From NCBI GenBank assembly GCA_002329385.1, contig DCTR01000043.1, positions 5,077 to 13,164 of the forward strand: a DNA stretch of 8,088 bases. The letters are read 5' to 3'. This document shows, piece by piece, positions 1 to 5,415 of this stretch; positions within the stretch are counted from its first letter, which is position 1; each line of letters begins with the position of its first letter. The notes below the pieces were generated by a model. That model was not told the DNA's origin. It did no database searches and saw only the letters and a list, made by a program, of their open reading frames with translations. The DNA is from Candidatus Shapirobacteria bacterium UBA1435. Lineage in GTDB: Bacteria > Patescibacteriota > Microgenomatia > UBA12405. Both the position numbers and the translations under genes were made by a program.

Positions 1-2049
1 ATAAATATGAGTAGATTGAAATTGATGATATTCAGAAACCCAAACAGAAAAATCATTGATGTCGATCGATTGATTACAGTCGGCATTACCTTGGTTCTTA
101 GCCAAACCAGAAGGACAAAGACAGGGTGATTGGGTGGGGGTGGGAGAGAGGGGTGAGGGCGAGGGAGTAGCAGTTGGGGATGGAATTGCAGGGGAAATGA
201 TTGGCGAAGGGGTGGGCGAAGGGGAAAAATTAGCCACAAGAGTTAGAGCACGAGAGAGGTTGATTTTTTTACCGGTTTGAGTCTTGCCGGCAAGAGAGGA
301 AACAGTATCACCACTATCAAAGATAACTTGCCGGATTTGAGAAACAGAAAGGTTTGGTTGAAAACTGTAAATTAATCCCGCCAGACCGGAGGTATAAGGC
401 GTGGCCATAGATGTCCCCTGCTTATAACCATAACGCTGACCATTCGAACCAGGGAAAACAAGTTTAAGGCTGGCCAAAGCACAAAATTTCTGACCATCAA
501 CAGAGTCGGTTACCCAATTTAGGCGAACCTGAAAGTTTGAATTAGAAAAGCCAGAAACCGGGATGTTTTCCTGAATAAAACTACCATTATCGTCGCGATA
601 AAGTCGGCCGAGAGATCGCCAGGACGAGCCATCATAAGCCTGAAGGTCGAGATAGTTATGATTAATATCCCCCTGGCAATAAACCACTGCCTGAAGAGAG
701 CCAGGAGAAGACAAGCGACTTAGATCAAAAGTTTGGCTGTAGGTTAAAGTTGACTGAGGAGGAGCGGGCTGATTGGGGGGGTTGGTTAATAAAAAGACAT
801 AACCGCTAATCAGTTGGGTGGTCCATTTGCTTTGAGGGGAAGGGTTAAACGGACCAAGGGACGGCGGTGAATACTGAGTAAAATCTTCTTCAAAGTAGTC
901 GATAACCGTGCTTAAAATGTCGCTGCCGGGAGCGCCGACATCAACTGAAACGGCCCCGAAATTTGAAAAAGAGGAAAGCTGGCCGCGATTATCGATCGAG
1001 GCAACCGAAATAACCGAGTCAAAATCGTAATCGCTGGGGTAAACATGATTGACTTCATTATTCCTGGCGTCATTGCCGGCGGCGGCGATAAACAAACCAG
1101 AATAACCATTAAGAACATCGGAATAGGCTTGGCGACTAAAACCAGGACCGCCAAAACTAGCGTTTATAACCTTGGCGCCATTGTTTTTGGCAAAATTAAT
1201 AGCTTTAAGGATGGCGATGTCGGACAAACGTCCTTGATTATCACTGGCTTTAATGGCCATAATTTTTATTTTATTTTGGGAACTGATACCAGTAATACCA
1301 AGAGAGTTTCCAGAAGAAGCAGCGATGATGCCGGCAACATGGGTGCCATGACCTTGATCATCATAGGGATCATGGTCGTTGTTAGCAAAGTCCCAGCCAT
1401 GATAAGGACAGCCGCCAGAGATCGGTTGATTGTTTTCGTCACGACAGGTTGAGCCATCCCACATATTAGAGACAAGATCGGGATGGTCGTAAGCAACGCC
1501 AGAATCAATAACAGCGACAATAATTTCCCGCTGGGAAGCCGATTCCATCTGCCAAGCAGGGAGAGCGGAAATATCAAAGTTGGCGACACCTGTTTTTTGG
1601 CGAATTGTCTGGCCATCGTTTTTTAGGGCCCAAAGACTCTGATCAAGAAAGTGAGGGTCATTCGGAATTGATGAGAGAAAACGATAATAGTTTGGGGCGG
1701 CATATTCAACAAGAGGATCGTTTTTAATCCGGTCGACTAATTGAAAAGTAAGAGACTGATCAGTATTGCTGGTTTGAAAAGTTTTTAGGTTTAGGGAACG
1801 AATAGCACCTTTGTCGACCAACTGGAAACGAAAACTAAAGTCATTCACTTGAGATAAGCTAGCGGCACGATCAAGGTCAACGGCCGTTTCTTTGTATTTA
1901 ACAATAATTTCACCAGGGACAGATAAAGGAGCGGGTGACGGAGTGGGAGTAATTAAGGTAAAAGATTGGGAAAGAGCCGGTTTGGTAGAGGAGAGACAAG
2001 GGAGAACTATAAAGAAAAAAGATAGAGATTTTTTAAGATTTAGAGACAT
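1..2049 (-). CDS. Secreted subtilisin-like (S8) serine protease with inserted beta-domain and dockerin-like tail, 3' end cut by window edge
   Basis: 683 residues are visible and the frame is open to the window edge. Residues 1-27 look like a signal peptide: KK at 6-7, a hydrophobic FFFIVLP core, and a likely cleavage near ALS-QS. A short PTPSPAP spacer follows, then a propeptide-like region (about 40-125, EIIVKYK onward) resembling fervidolysin/thermitase prodomains. The catalytic domain begins near NDPHF (about 128). The triad is complete: Asp182 in VIDSG, His234 in GHGTHVAG, Ser547 in GTSMATP, with oxyanion Asn326 in AAAGND. About 155 residues (384-538), rich in predicted beta-strand, are inserted between ILSTVI and the Ser motif. 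They carry two Cys that could pair. After the catalytic domain comes a Pro/Thr/Ser linker (about 606-640) and a dockerin-like, Ca-binding-type motif, GNADCNQSIDINDF (654-667). The ATG at 2049 fits the signal peptide. No strong Shine-Dalgarno is visible. The probable role is extracellular or surface proteolysis; the substrate is unknown. Confidence 0.93.
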   Translation of the reverse strand, partial: MSLNLKKSLSFFFIVLPCLSSTKPALSQSFTLITPTPSPAPLSVPGEIIVKYKETAVDLDRAASLSQVNDFSFRFQLVDKGAIRSLNLKTFQTSNTDQSLTFQLVDRIKNDPLVEYAAPNYYRFLSSIPNDPHFLDQSLWALKNDGQTIRQKTGVANFDISALPAWQMESASQREIIVAVIDSGVAYDHPDLVSNMWDGSTCRDENNQPISGGCPYHGWDFANNDHDPYDDQGHGTHVAGIIAASSGNSLGITGISSQNKIKIMAIKASDNQGRLSDIAILKAINFAKNNGAKVINASFGGPGFSRQAYSDVLNGYSGLFIAAAGNDARNNEVNHVYPSDYDFDSVISVASIDNRGQLSSFSNFGAVSVDVGAPGSDILSTVIDYFEEDFTQYSPPSLGPFNPSPQSKWTTQLISGYVFLLTNPPNQPAPPQSTLTYSQTFDLSRLSSPGSLQAVVYCQGDINHNYLDLQAYDGSSWRSLGRLYRDDNGSFIQENIPVSGFSNSNFQVRLNWVTDSVDGQKFCALASLKLVFPGSNGQRYGYKQGTSMATPYTSGLAGLIYSFQPNLSVSQIRQVIFDSGDTVSSLAGKTQTGKKINLSRALTLVANFSPSPTPSPIISPAIPSPTATPSPSPLSPTPTQSPCLCPSGLAKNQGNADCNQSIDINDFSVWVSEYHQFQSTHIY

Positions 2050-2060
2050 TCTTTCATTTA

Positions 2061-2066
2061 ATAATA
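2061..2066 (-). promoter_or_regulatory. Possible -10 element of the S8 protease gene
   Basis: TATTAT on the minus strand ends 11 nt before the ATG at 2049. There is no TGN extension and no clear -35 hexamer at normal spacing, so this is weaker than the plus-strand examples in the window. The region is AT-rich, and a chance match is possible. Confidence 0.3.
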
Positions 2067-2151
2067 GTCTGATTTCGGTTTTTTTTAAACGATCAACTGG
2101 TTGGTTTAATAATTTGATTTAAGGTAGTAATAGGTATTAATAGAGGAGGTG

Positions 2152-2373
2152 AAAAAGTGGAATAGTGACAAGGTAAGATAAAAGTAATCGAGAGGTCCAG
2201 TTTAAATTTATTTAATGAGAAAAATTTGTCGGTTGGAAACTAAAAATAAACGGGAAACTTGGAAACAAAAGCTATTTATGTCTTATAAGAGGTGAATGGT
2301 TTTGGGTTAGTTTCGGGGGAAAAGCGGAGAGTAAAAAGTGGGAAAGAGGGTGGGTAACAAAGAAAAAAAGTGG
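2152..2373 (+). repeat. Three dispersed copies of AAAAAGTGG
   Basis: AAAAAGTGG occurs at 2152-2160, 2333-2341 and 2365-2373, all in the same orientation, in the gap after dnaA. With the following bases they read AGTGGAATA, AGTGGGAAA and AGTGGAAAA. These are 7, 7 and 8 of 9 matches to TGTGGAAAA, the reverse complement of the TTTTCCACA boxes found upstream of dnaA. They could be low-affinity DnaA sites. The A/G-rich background makes chance recurrence plausible. Confidence 0.4.
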
Positions 2374-2389
2374 AAAAAACACAAAGCGT

Positions 2390-3733
2390 TCAGATTTGGG
2401 ATTTGATTTGGTTGATAAGTTGTCTGGTTTGTGGATTAGTGGAAAGGTCAGTGTGGATTTTGTCCCGGGCGTGCATAATGCTAGTGTGGTCACGTCCACC
2501 AAGCAGGCGACCAACTTCTTCCAAAGGGAGACCGGTTTCAGTAAGGAGGAGATAGGCGGCGAAGTGGCGGGCAGTTACAAGGTCTTTTTTACGGCTTTTC
2601 CCACAGAGATCACCAGTTTTTATATTGAAAAATTTAGCACAGATAGAAATGAGATGGCGAGGGTTTTGGTTGGATGAGGAAGATGGTTGTTGATTGGAGC
2701 TATTTTGAATAAAATTAAGATCAACCGGGTTAGAGGGCGATGATTGTCCCCTACTGGTAATAAATTGGATACTAATTTCCTGGAGTCGGCCTTCGATATC
2801 GCGAATGTTGGACTGAAGGGAGTCGGCGAGATAATTGGTGGCTTCAGTAGTGAGAGTAAGACTTTTTTCTTGGGTTTTTTGGTTGATAATAGCAACCCTC
2901 ATTTCGTAATCCGGTAATTGAATGTCGACAGTAAGACCACCCATAAAACGGGAGACAAGCCGGTCTTCGAGGTGGTCGATATCGGCAGGTTTTCGGTCGG
3001 AGGTGAGGACGATTTGTTTGCCAGCAAGGTGAAGTGCATTAAAAGTGTGAAAAAATTCTTCCTGGGTATACTCTTTGCCGGCGATAAATTGGATATCGTC
3101 GACCAAGATGCAATCCAATCGACGATATTTGTCTTTAAACTGGTTCATGGTTTTAGATTTGAGGGAGGAGATAAGTTCATTACTGAAGGTTTCAGCAGGA
3201 AAATAACGGATCTTTAAGTCTGGGTTTTTTTTGAGTAACTCATGGCCGATTGCCTGCATCAGGTGAGTTTTACCAACCCCGACTCCACCCCAGATAAAAA
3301 AAGGATTGTAGGTGAGTCCGGGGTTTTTGATTATGCCTTGAGCGGCGGCGTAAGCAAAATTATTACTATTGCCAACGATTAGGTTTTCAAAAGTGTATTT
3401 TGGGTGAAGTCCGGAGCCTTGATTGGTGGTGTGAGGAGGGGTGTAGGTAAAGAGAGGAGGGGTTGGTGGCTCCGACTCATCAGTGATGACTTCCTGAACG
3501 ATAAAAATAATAGAGTTGTCTTGTTTGTTTTGGTTATCGATGGCACTTTTAAAAAGATGGTAGTAACGCTTGCGGTTCATGTCGACGAGGTAAGAGTTGG
3601 GACAGGCAATGGTGGCAACCTGATCTTTTAAAGAGACGAGTTGGCTTTTGGCGACAAAGGTTTGATAGACGGCGGGAGCAAGGACAATTTTTAATTCCTC
3701 TTGTGAATTTTTCCAAAGACGATCAAGATCCAT
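2390..3733 (-). CDS. dnaA: Chromosomal replication initiator protein DnaA
   Basis: 447 residues, a normal length for the family. DnaA is the AAA+ ATPase that binds DnaA boxes and opens the origin. Domain I covers about 1-80 (MDLDRLW start, LAPAVYQTF), followed by a short Pro-rich linker, TPPLFTYTPPH. The AAA+ core has Walker A GGVGVGKT (149-156), Walker B CILVDD (208-213), sensor I LTSDRKP (243-249), the RLVSRF arginine-finger box (258-263) and sensor II in NIRDIEGRL (R316). Domain IV carries the DNA-binding signature GGRDHTSIMHA (412-422). An unusual Ser/Asn/Gln-rich stretch (about 329-358) separates sensor II from domain IV. The ATG at 3733 is chosen because MDLDRLW matches the usual DnaA N-terminus; the frame stays open to a TTG at 3826, but that extension runs through the DnaA boxes. 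No Shine-Dalgarno is visible upstream. dnaN does not follow it; the next gene on this strand is the S8 protease. Confidence 0.98.
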   Translation of the reverse strand: MDLDRLWKNSQEELKIVLAPAVYQTFVAKSQLVSLKDQVATIACPNSYLVDMNRKRYYHLFKSAIDNQNKQDNSIIFIVQEVITDESEPPTPPLFTYTPPHTTNQGSGLHPKYTFENLIVGNSNNFAYAAAQGIIKNPGLTYNPFFIWGGVGVGKTHLMQAIGHELLKKNPDLKIRYFPAETFSNELISSLKSKTMNQFKDKYRRLDCILVDDIQFIAGKEYTQEEFFHTFNALHLAGKQIVLTSDRKPADIDHLEDRLVSRFMGGLTVDIQLPDYEMRVAIINQKTQEKSLTLTTEATNYLADSLQSNIRDIEGRLQEISIQFITSRGQSSPSNPVDLNFIQNSSNQQPSSSSNQNPRHLISICAKFFNIKTGDLCGKSRKKDLVTARHFAAYLLLTETGLPLEEVGRLLGGRDHTSIMHARDKIHTDLSTNPQTRQLINQIKSQI

Positions 3734-3785
3734 ATGAGTGAAAAATTGGGCAAAAAATGATAAACAGAAAAAAGGCAGGTTTTTG

Positions 3786-3821
3786 GTTTTCCACAAGATA
3801 ATAAATGAGTTTTCCACAAGA
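3786..3821 (+). promoter_or_regulatory. Two directly repeated DnaA boxes
   Basis: A perfect 13-bp repeat, GTTTTCCACAAGA, occurs at 3786-3798 and 3809-3821, with a 23-bp period (about two helical turns, so the same DNA face). The core TTTTCCACA differs from the canonical box TTATCCACA at one base. The spacer between them is AT-rich (TAATAAAT). Cooperative DnaA binding upstream of its own gene is the natural reading. Confidence 0.75.
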
Positions 3822-3888
3822 AACAAGAGATCAAAGAGGGGTCGGGAAAATAGAGAGGCTGTTTAGGGGTTAATTGACGACAATGACG

Positions 3889-3897
3889 TGGTAAAAT
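3889..3897 (+). promoter_or_regulatory. Extended -10 promoter of rpmH (predicted leaderless)
   Basis: TGG-TAAAAT is a perfect TGN-extended -10. The hexamer ends 7 nt before the rpmH ATG, so transcription would start at or next to the start codon. No convincing -35 lies at 16-18 bp, which is usual for extended -10 promoters. Confidence 0.6.
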
Positions 3898-3904
3898 AGG
3901 AACC

Positions 3905-4054
3905 ATGAAACAAAAAGGAACTTACCAACCAAAGAATAAAAGGAGAAGGAATGTTCATGGTTTTCTAAAGAGGATGAAAAAGTTGACCGGGAGGGCAGTA
4001 ATAAAAAGAAGAAGATTAAAAGGGAGAAAAAGGCTAACAGTAAGCAGTAATTGA
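3905..4054 (+). CDS. rpmH: Large ribosomal subunit protein bL34
   Basis: 49 residues, [15 protein letters not shown] to [11 protein letters not shown]. The hallmarks of bL34 are all present: the TYQPK-KRRR N-terminus, HGFLKRM, the [21 protein letters not shown]-terminal half and very high Lys/Arg content. The protein is a structural part of the 50S subunit. It has its own promoter with no room for a Shine-Dalgarno leader. rnpA follows after 21 bp, as in most bacteria. It is slightly longer than the typical 44-46 residues because of two or three extra N-terminal residues. Confidence 0.97.
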   Translation: MKQKGTYQPKNKRRRNVHGFLKRMKKLTGRAVIKRRRLKGRKRLTVSSN

Positions 4055-4062
4055 TTTTGAGG

Positions 4063-4068
4063 TAGAAT
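4063..4068 (+). promoter_or_regulatory. -10 element of rnpA (predicted leaderless)
   Basis: TAGAAT ends exactly 7 nt before the GTG start of rnpA, the same spacing as at rpmH and khpB. The three bases before the hexamer are AGG, so there is no TGN extension. It lies in the 21-bp gap after the rpmH stop. Confidence 0.5.
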
Positions 4069-4075
4069 TTAGTCA

Positions 4076-4432
4076 GTGTTAAAAAAAGAGAACCGGATTA
4101 AAACTAGGCGGGAGATGGAGGAAATTAAAAGGGAAGGGTATTTTTTACCAGGCAAGAGAATGGGGTTGTTGGTGGGAAAAGCACAAGAGGAAGGGGTTAA
4201 GTTTGGATTAATCGTGTCAAAGAAGGTATCGAAGAAGGCGGTGGAGAGGAATAGGGGTAGAAGGCTAGCGGCAGGAGCGATTTTGGCAAATAAAGACAAA
4301 TGGAGGGAGGGGTGGAGGTTGGTGTTTTTAGCTAAAAGATCGTTTATCGACTTAAAGGAAGCAGAAGCAGTTAAAGAGATTAGAGAATTAATGGAGAAGG
4401 TTGGTGAAAAAAATTGCGTTAAAAACAATTAA
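4076..4432 (+). CDS. rnpA: Ribonuclease P protein component
   Basis: 118 residues, the usual size. This is the protein subunit of RNase P, which helps the catalytic RNA cleave the 5' leader of pre-tRNAs. The N-terminus ([17 protein letters not shown]) is typical. The family RNA-binding signature is seen as [18 protein letters not shown] (48-64), with the conserved R58-N59-R60. The C-terminal half has the usual GWRLVFLAK strand. The start is GTG at 4076, giving the expected MLKKENR end. No Shine-Dalgarno is present, but a -10 hexamer lies 7 nt upstream. The last 29 nt overlap yidD in another frame. The signature has GRRL where IKRRL is more common, a small variation. Confidence 0.96.
   Translation: MLKKENRIKTRREMEEIKREGYFLPGKRMGLLVGKAQEEGVKFGLIVSKKVSKKAVERNRGRRLAAGAILANKDKWREGWRLVFLAKRSFIDLKEAEAVKEIRELMEKVGEKNCVKNN
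4393..4400 (+). promoter_or_regulatory. Shine-Dalgarno site of yidD inside rnpA
   Basis: GGAGAAGG lies inside the rnpA coding region. GGAG ends 7 nt before the GTG at 4404, which decides that start over the TTG at 4401 that abuts the site. This is the only clear Shine-Dalgarno before a plus-strand gene in this cluster, and it belongs to the only gene that cannot have its own promoter close to its start without lying inside another gene. Confidence 0.6.
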
Positions 4433-4607
4433 GTTTTATAAGAAATATTTATCATTCGGATACAGATGTAGAATGATTCCAAGTTGTAGTGAATACATGT
4501 ATGAGGCGATCGAAAAATATGGATTGGTTAGAGGTGGGTGGATGGGATTGAAGAGATTAATGAAGTGTCATCCCTGGGGTGGTAGCGGGGTGGATCTGGT
4601 AGAATAA
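4404..4607 (+). CDS. yidD: Membrane protein insertion efficiency factor YidD
   Basis: 67 residues, slightly short for the family (about 70-85). YidD is a small peripheral inner-membrane protein associated with YidC-dependent insertion. Visible family motifs are [11 protein letters not shown] (amphipathic N-terminal helix), the Cys-containing core [19 protein letters not shown] (usually CRFYPTCSEYALEAI-KHG), [16 protein letters not shown] and a short tail. The loop before the first Cys is shorter than usual (SFGYRCR, lacking the common PPSCR segment). It overlaps rnpA by 29 nt and stops 8 bp before yidC; its TAA stop begins on the last base of the presumed yidC -10. Translation is probably coupled to rnpA. 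Confidence 0.95.
   Translation: MKKIALKTIKFYKKYLSFGYRCRMIPSCSEYMYEAIEKYGLVRGGWMGLKRLMKCHPWGGSGVDLVE
4597..4605 (+). promoter_or_regulatory. Extended -10 promoter of yidC
   Basis: TGG-TAGAAT is a perfect TGN-extended -10 whose hexamer ends 10 nt before the yidC ATG; an overlapping TAAAAT (4605-4610) ends 5 nt before it. It lies at the end of yidD, and the yidD stop codon overlaps it. There is no Shine-Dalgarno between it and the ATG, so a leader of zero to a few nucleotides is predicted. Confidence 0.5.
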
Positions 4608-4615
4608 AATACTTT

Positions 4616-5389
4616 ATGAACATTTTAGTGGCAGTATTTGTTAACGCGATTTTTGGAGGCTATTATTTGACGGGAAGTTTGGGCTGGTCGGTGGTGTTGG
4701 TGACGCTAGTAATTAGACTGTTGCTTTTACCGTTGGTTTTGCCTGGGATAAAGGCGGGAAACAAGATGAGAGAGCTACAACCAAGACTTAAGAAGTTGGG
4801 TGAAAAATATACTGGAGACAAGGAGGGTTTGGCCAAAGCGCAAATGGAGTTGTATAGACAAGAAGGGATTAATCCCCTGTCGGGATGCCTGCCGAACATT
4901 TTACAGATAGCAGTACTGTTAATGTTTTTTTCGGCTTTTAATATGGTAACGATGTTTTCTCAAGGCAAGGGAGAGATGGAAGAGATAAACAGGCATCTGG
5001 TTTCTAGTTTTAGGATTAATGATGGTTTTAGGTTTGAGGCAAATTTTTTAGGAAGTAATCTAGCATTAACACCAGCCAAGGTTTTTGGAGAGGGCTTAGG
5101 GACGGGGATGATTTTACCATTGGTATTGTTGGTCGGATCGGGGTTAATGCAATATCTGAGTGCCAAACAAATGATGCCGACAGTAAAAACAGATGAGAAA
5201 GTGGTTGAATTAACCAAGGATAAAGAAGACGATATGATGGCGGCGATGAGGACGCAGTCTTTATATATGATGCCAATAATGACAGTGGTTTTGGGATGGA
5301 ATTTTTCTTTAGGAATATTGCTTTATTGGTTTGTTAATTCGGCAGTAATGCTTGGGCAACAGGTGATTAGCGGGAGAATGAATAGTTAG
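4616..5389 (+). CDS. yidC: YidC/Oxa1-family membrane protein insertase (minimal form)
   Basis: 257 residues. YidC inserts and folds membrane proteins, alone or with SecYEG. The protein starts almost at the conserved core: the first membrane segment (24-44, SVVLVTLVIRLLLLPLVL) carries the essential hydrophilic-groove Arg at 34. Next come the charged cytoplasmic hairpin (50-85, RELQPRLKKLGEKY) and the signature NPLSGCLPNILQIAVL (86-101). A third hydrophobic segment lies at about 163-182, and two C-terminal ones at about 217-250 (SLGILLYWFVNSAVMLGQQ). It lacks both the large periplasmic P1 domain of Gram-negative YidC and the lipoprotein signal of Gram-positive SpoIIIJ/YidC2, which suits a monoderm-like, reduced cell. 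It sits beside yidD, its functional partner. Confidence 0.96.
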   Translation: MNILVAVFVNAIFGGYYLTGSLGWSVVLVTLVIRLLLLPLVLPGIKAGNKMRELQPRLKKLGEKYTGDKEGLAKAQMELYRQEGINPLSGCLPNILQIAVLLMFFSAFNMVTMFSQGKGEMEEINRHLVSSFRINDGFRFEANFLGSNLALTPAKVFGEGLGTGMILPLVLLVGSGLMQYLSAKQMMPTVKTDEKVVELTKDKEDDMMAAMRTQSLYMMPIMTVVLGWNFSLGILLYWFVNSAVMLGQQVISGRMNS

Positions 5390-5399
5390 GTTAAGATTG

Positions 5400-5408
5400 T
5401 GCTAGAAT
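5400..5408 (+). promoter_or_regulatory. Extended -10 promoter of khpB (predicted leaderless)
   Basis: TGC-TAGAAT is a perfect TGN-extended -10, and its hexamer ends 7 nt before the ATG. It lies in the 26-bp gap after yidC. No Shine-Dalgarno is present and no good -35 is seen. Confidence 0.6.
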
Positions 5409-5415
5409 AGCCTCT

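Larger units (their letters stand above)
2050..2389. other. 340-bp non-coding gap downstream of dnaA; candidate replication origin (oriC)
   Basis: No credible gene lies here. The plus strand is strikingly purine-rich: a hand count over 2101-2400 gives about 83 G and 18 C. Visible elements, left to right, are: TAG-TAA-TAG (2125-2133) and TAT-TAA-TAG (2135-2143), resembling the DnaA-trio repeats of the bacterial unwinding element; a G cluster AGGAGG (2144-2149); a degenerate DnaA-box-like AGTGGAATA (2156-2164); an AT-only stretch (2201-2215); and two more box-like sites, AGTGGGAAA (2337-2345) and AGTGGAAAA (2369-2377). The order trio, G cluster, box matches the known basal unwinding arrangement, and the site beside the dnaA 3' end is a usual place for oriC. 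The boxes are degenerate, so the origin call is an inference. The gap also carries the upstream region of the protease gene. Confidence 0.35.
3734..3904. promoter_or_regulatory. Divergent dnaA/rpmH spacer with promoters and DnaA boxes
   Basis: This 171-bp spacer separates dnaA (leftward) from rpmH (rightward), the conserved rpmH-dnaA junction of many bacteria. It holds two DnaA-box-like repeats, the rpmH promoter, and a weak possible dnaA -10 (TATCAT on the minus strand, 3757-3762, 23 nt before the ATG). The box positions 53-88 bp upstream of the dnaA start suggest autoregulation, an origin sub-region, or both. The plus strand is G-rich here too: about 47 G against 19 C over 3721-3900, counted by hand. 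Confidence 0.7.

Noticed and set aside
124..159. G-quadruplex-type runs (five or more GGG blocks with short loops) on the plus strand
   Set aside because: They are explained by Pro/Thr/Ser codons of the protease linker read on the other strand; nothing suggests a separate function.
1045..1452. Plus-strand open frame of 135 codons inside the protease gene
   Set aside because: It is antisense to the segment encoding the catalytic His and oxyanion Asn of the protease; no domain is recognisable.
2144..2168. AGGAGGTGA, a perfect Shine-Dalgarno-like sequence on the plus strand in the gap after dnaA
   Set aside because: The GTG at correct spacing is followed after one codon by TAG, so no peptide of any size can be read. 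The G cluster is more likely part of the possible origin element or simply the purine-rich strand.
2233..2266. GGAAAC repeated three times in the gap after dnaA
   Set aside because: Six-base units with irregular spacing in purine-rich DNA; chance is sufficient, and it is no CRISPR or known iteron.
2330..2389. Possible transcription terminator after dnaA
   Set aside because: T-runs exist on the minus strand, but I could not find a stable GC-rich stem before them.
3731..3826. Longer DnaA starting at TTG 3826 (31 extra residues)
   Set aside because: The extension would be encoded by the DnaA-box repeats, has no resemblance to DnaA domain I, and MDLDRLW at 3733 matches the normal N-terminus.
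4401..4403. TTG at 4401 as the yidD start
   Set aside because: It touches the Shine-Dalgarno with no spacing; GTG at 4404 has 7-nt spacing and gives the usual short K-rich N-terminus.
4069..4428. Minus-strand open frame opposite rnpA, and plus-strand frames inside dnaA (2396-2677, 2918-3217, 3404-3631)
   Set aside because: They are antisense or out-of-frame shadows of rnpA and dnaA and show no recognisable motif or initiation signals.
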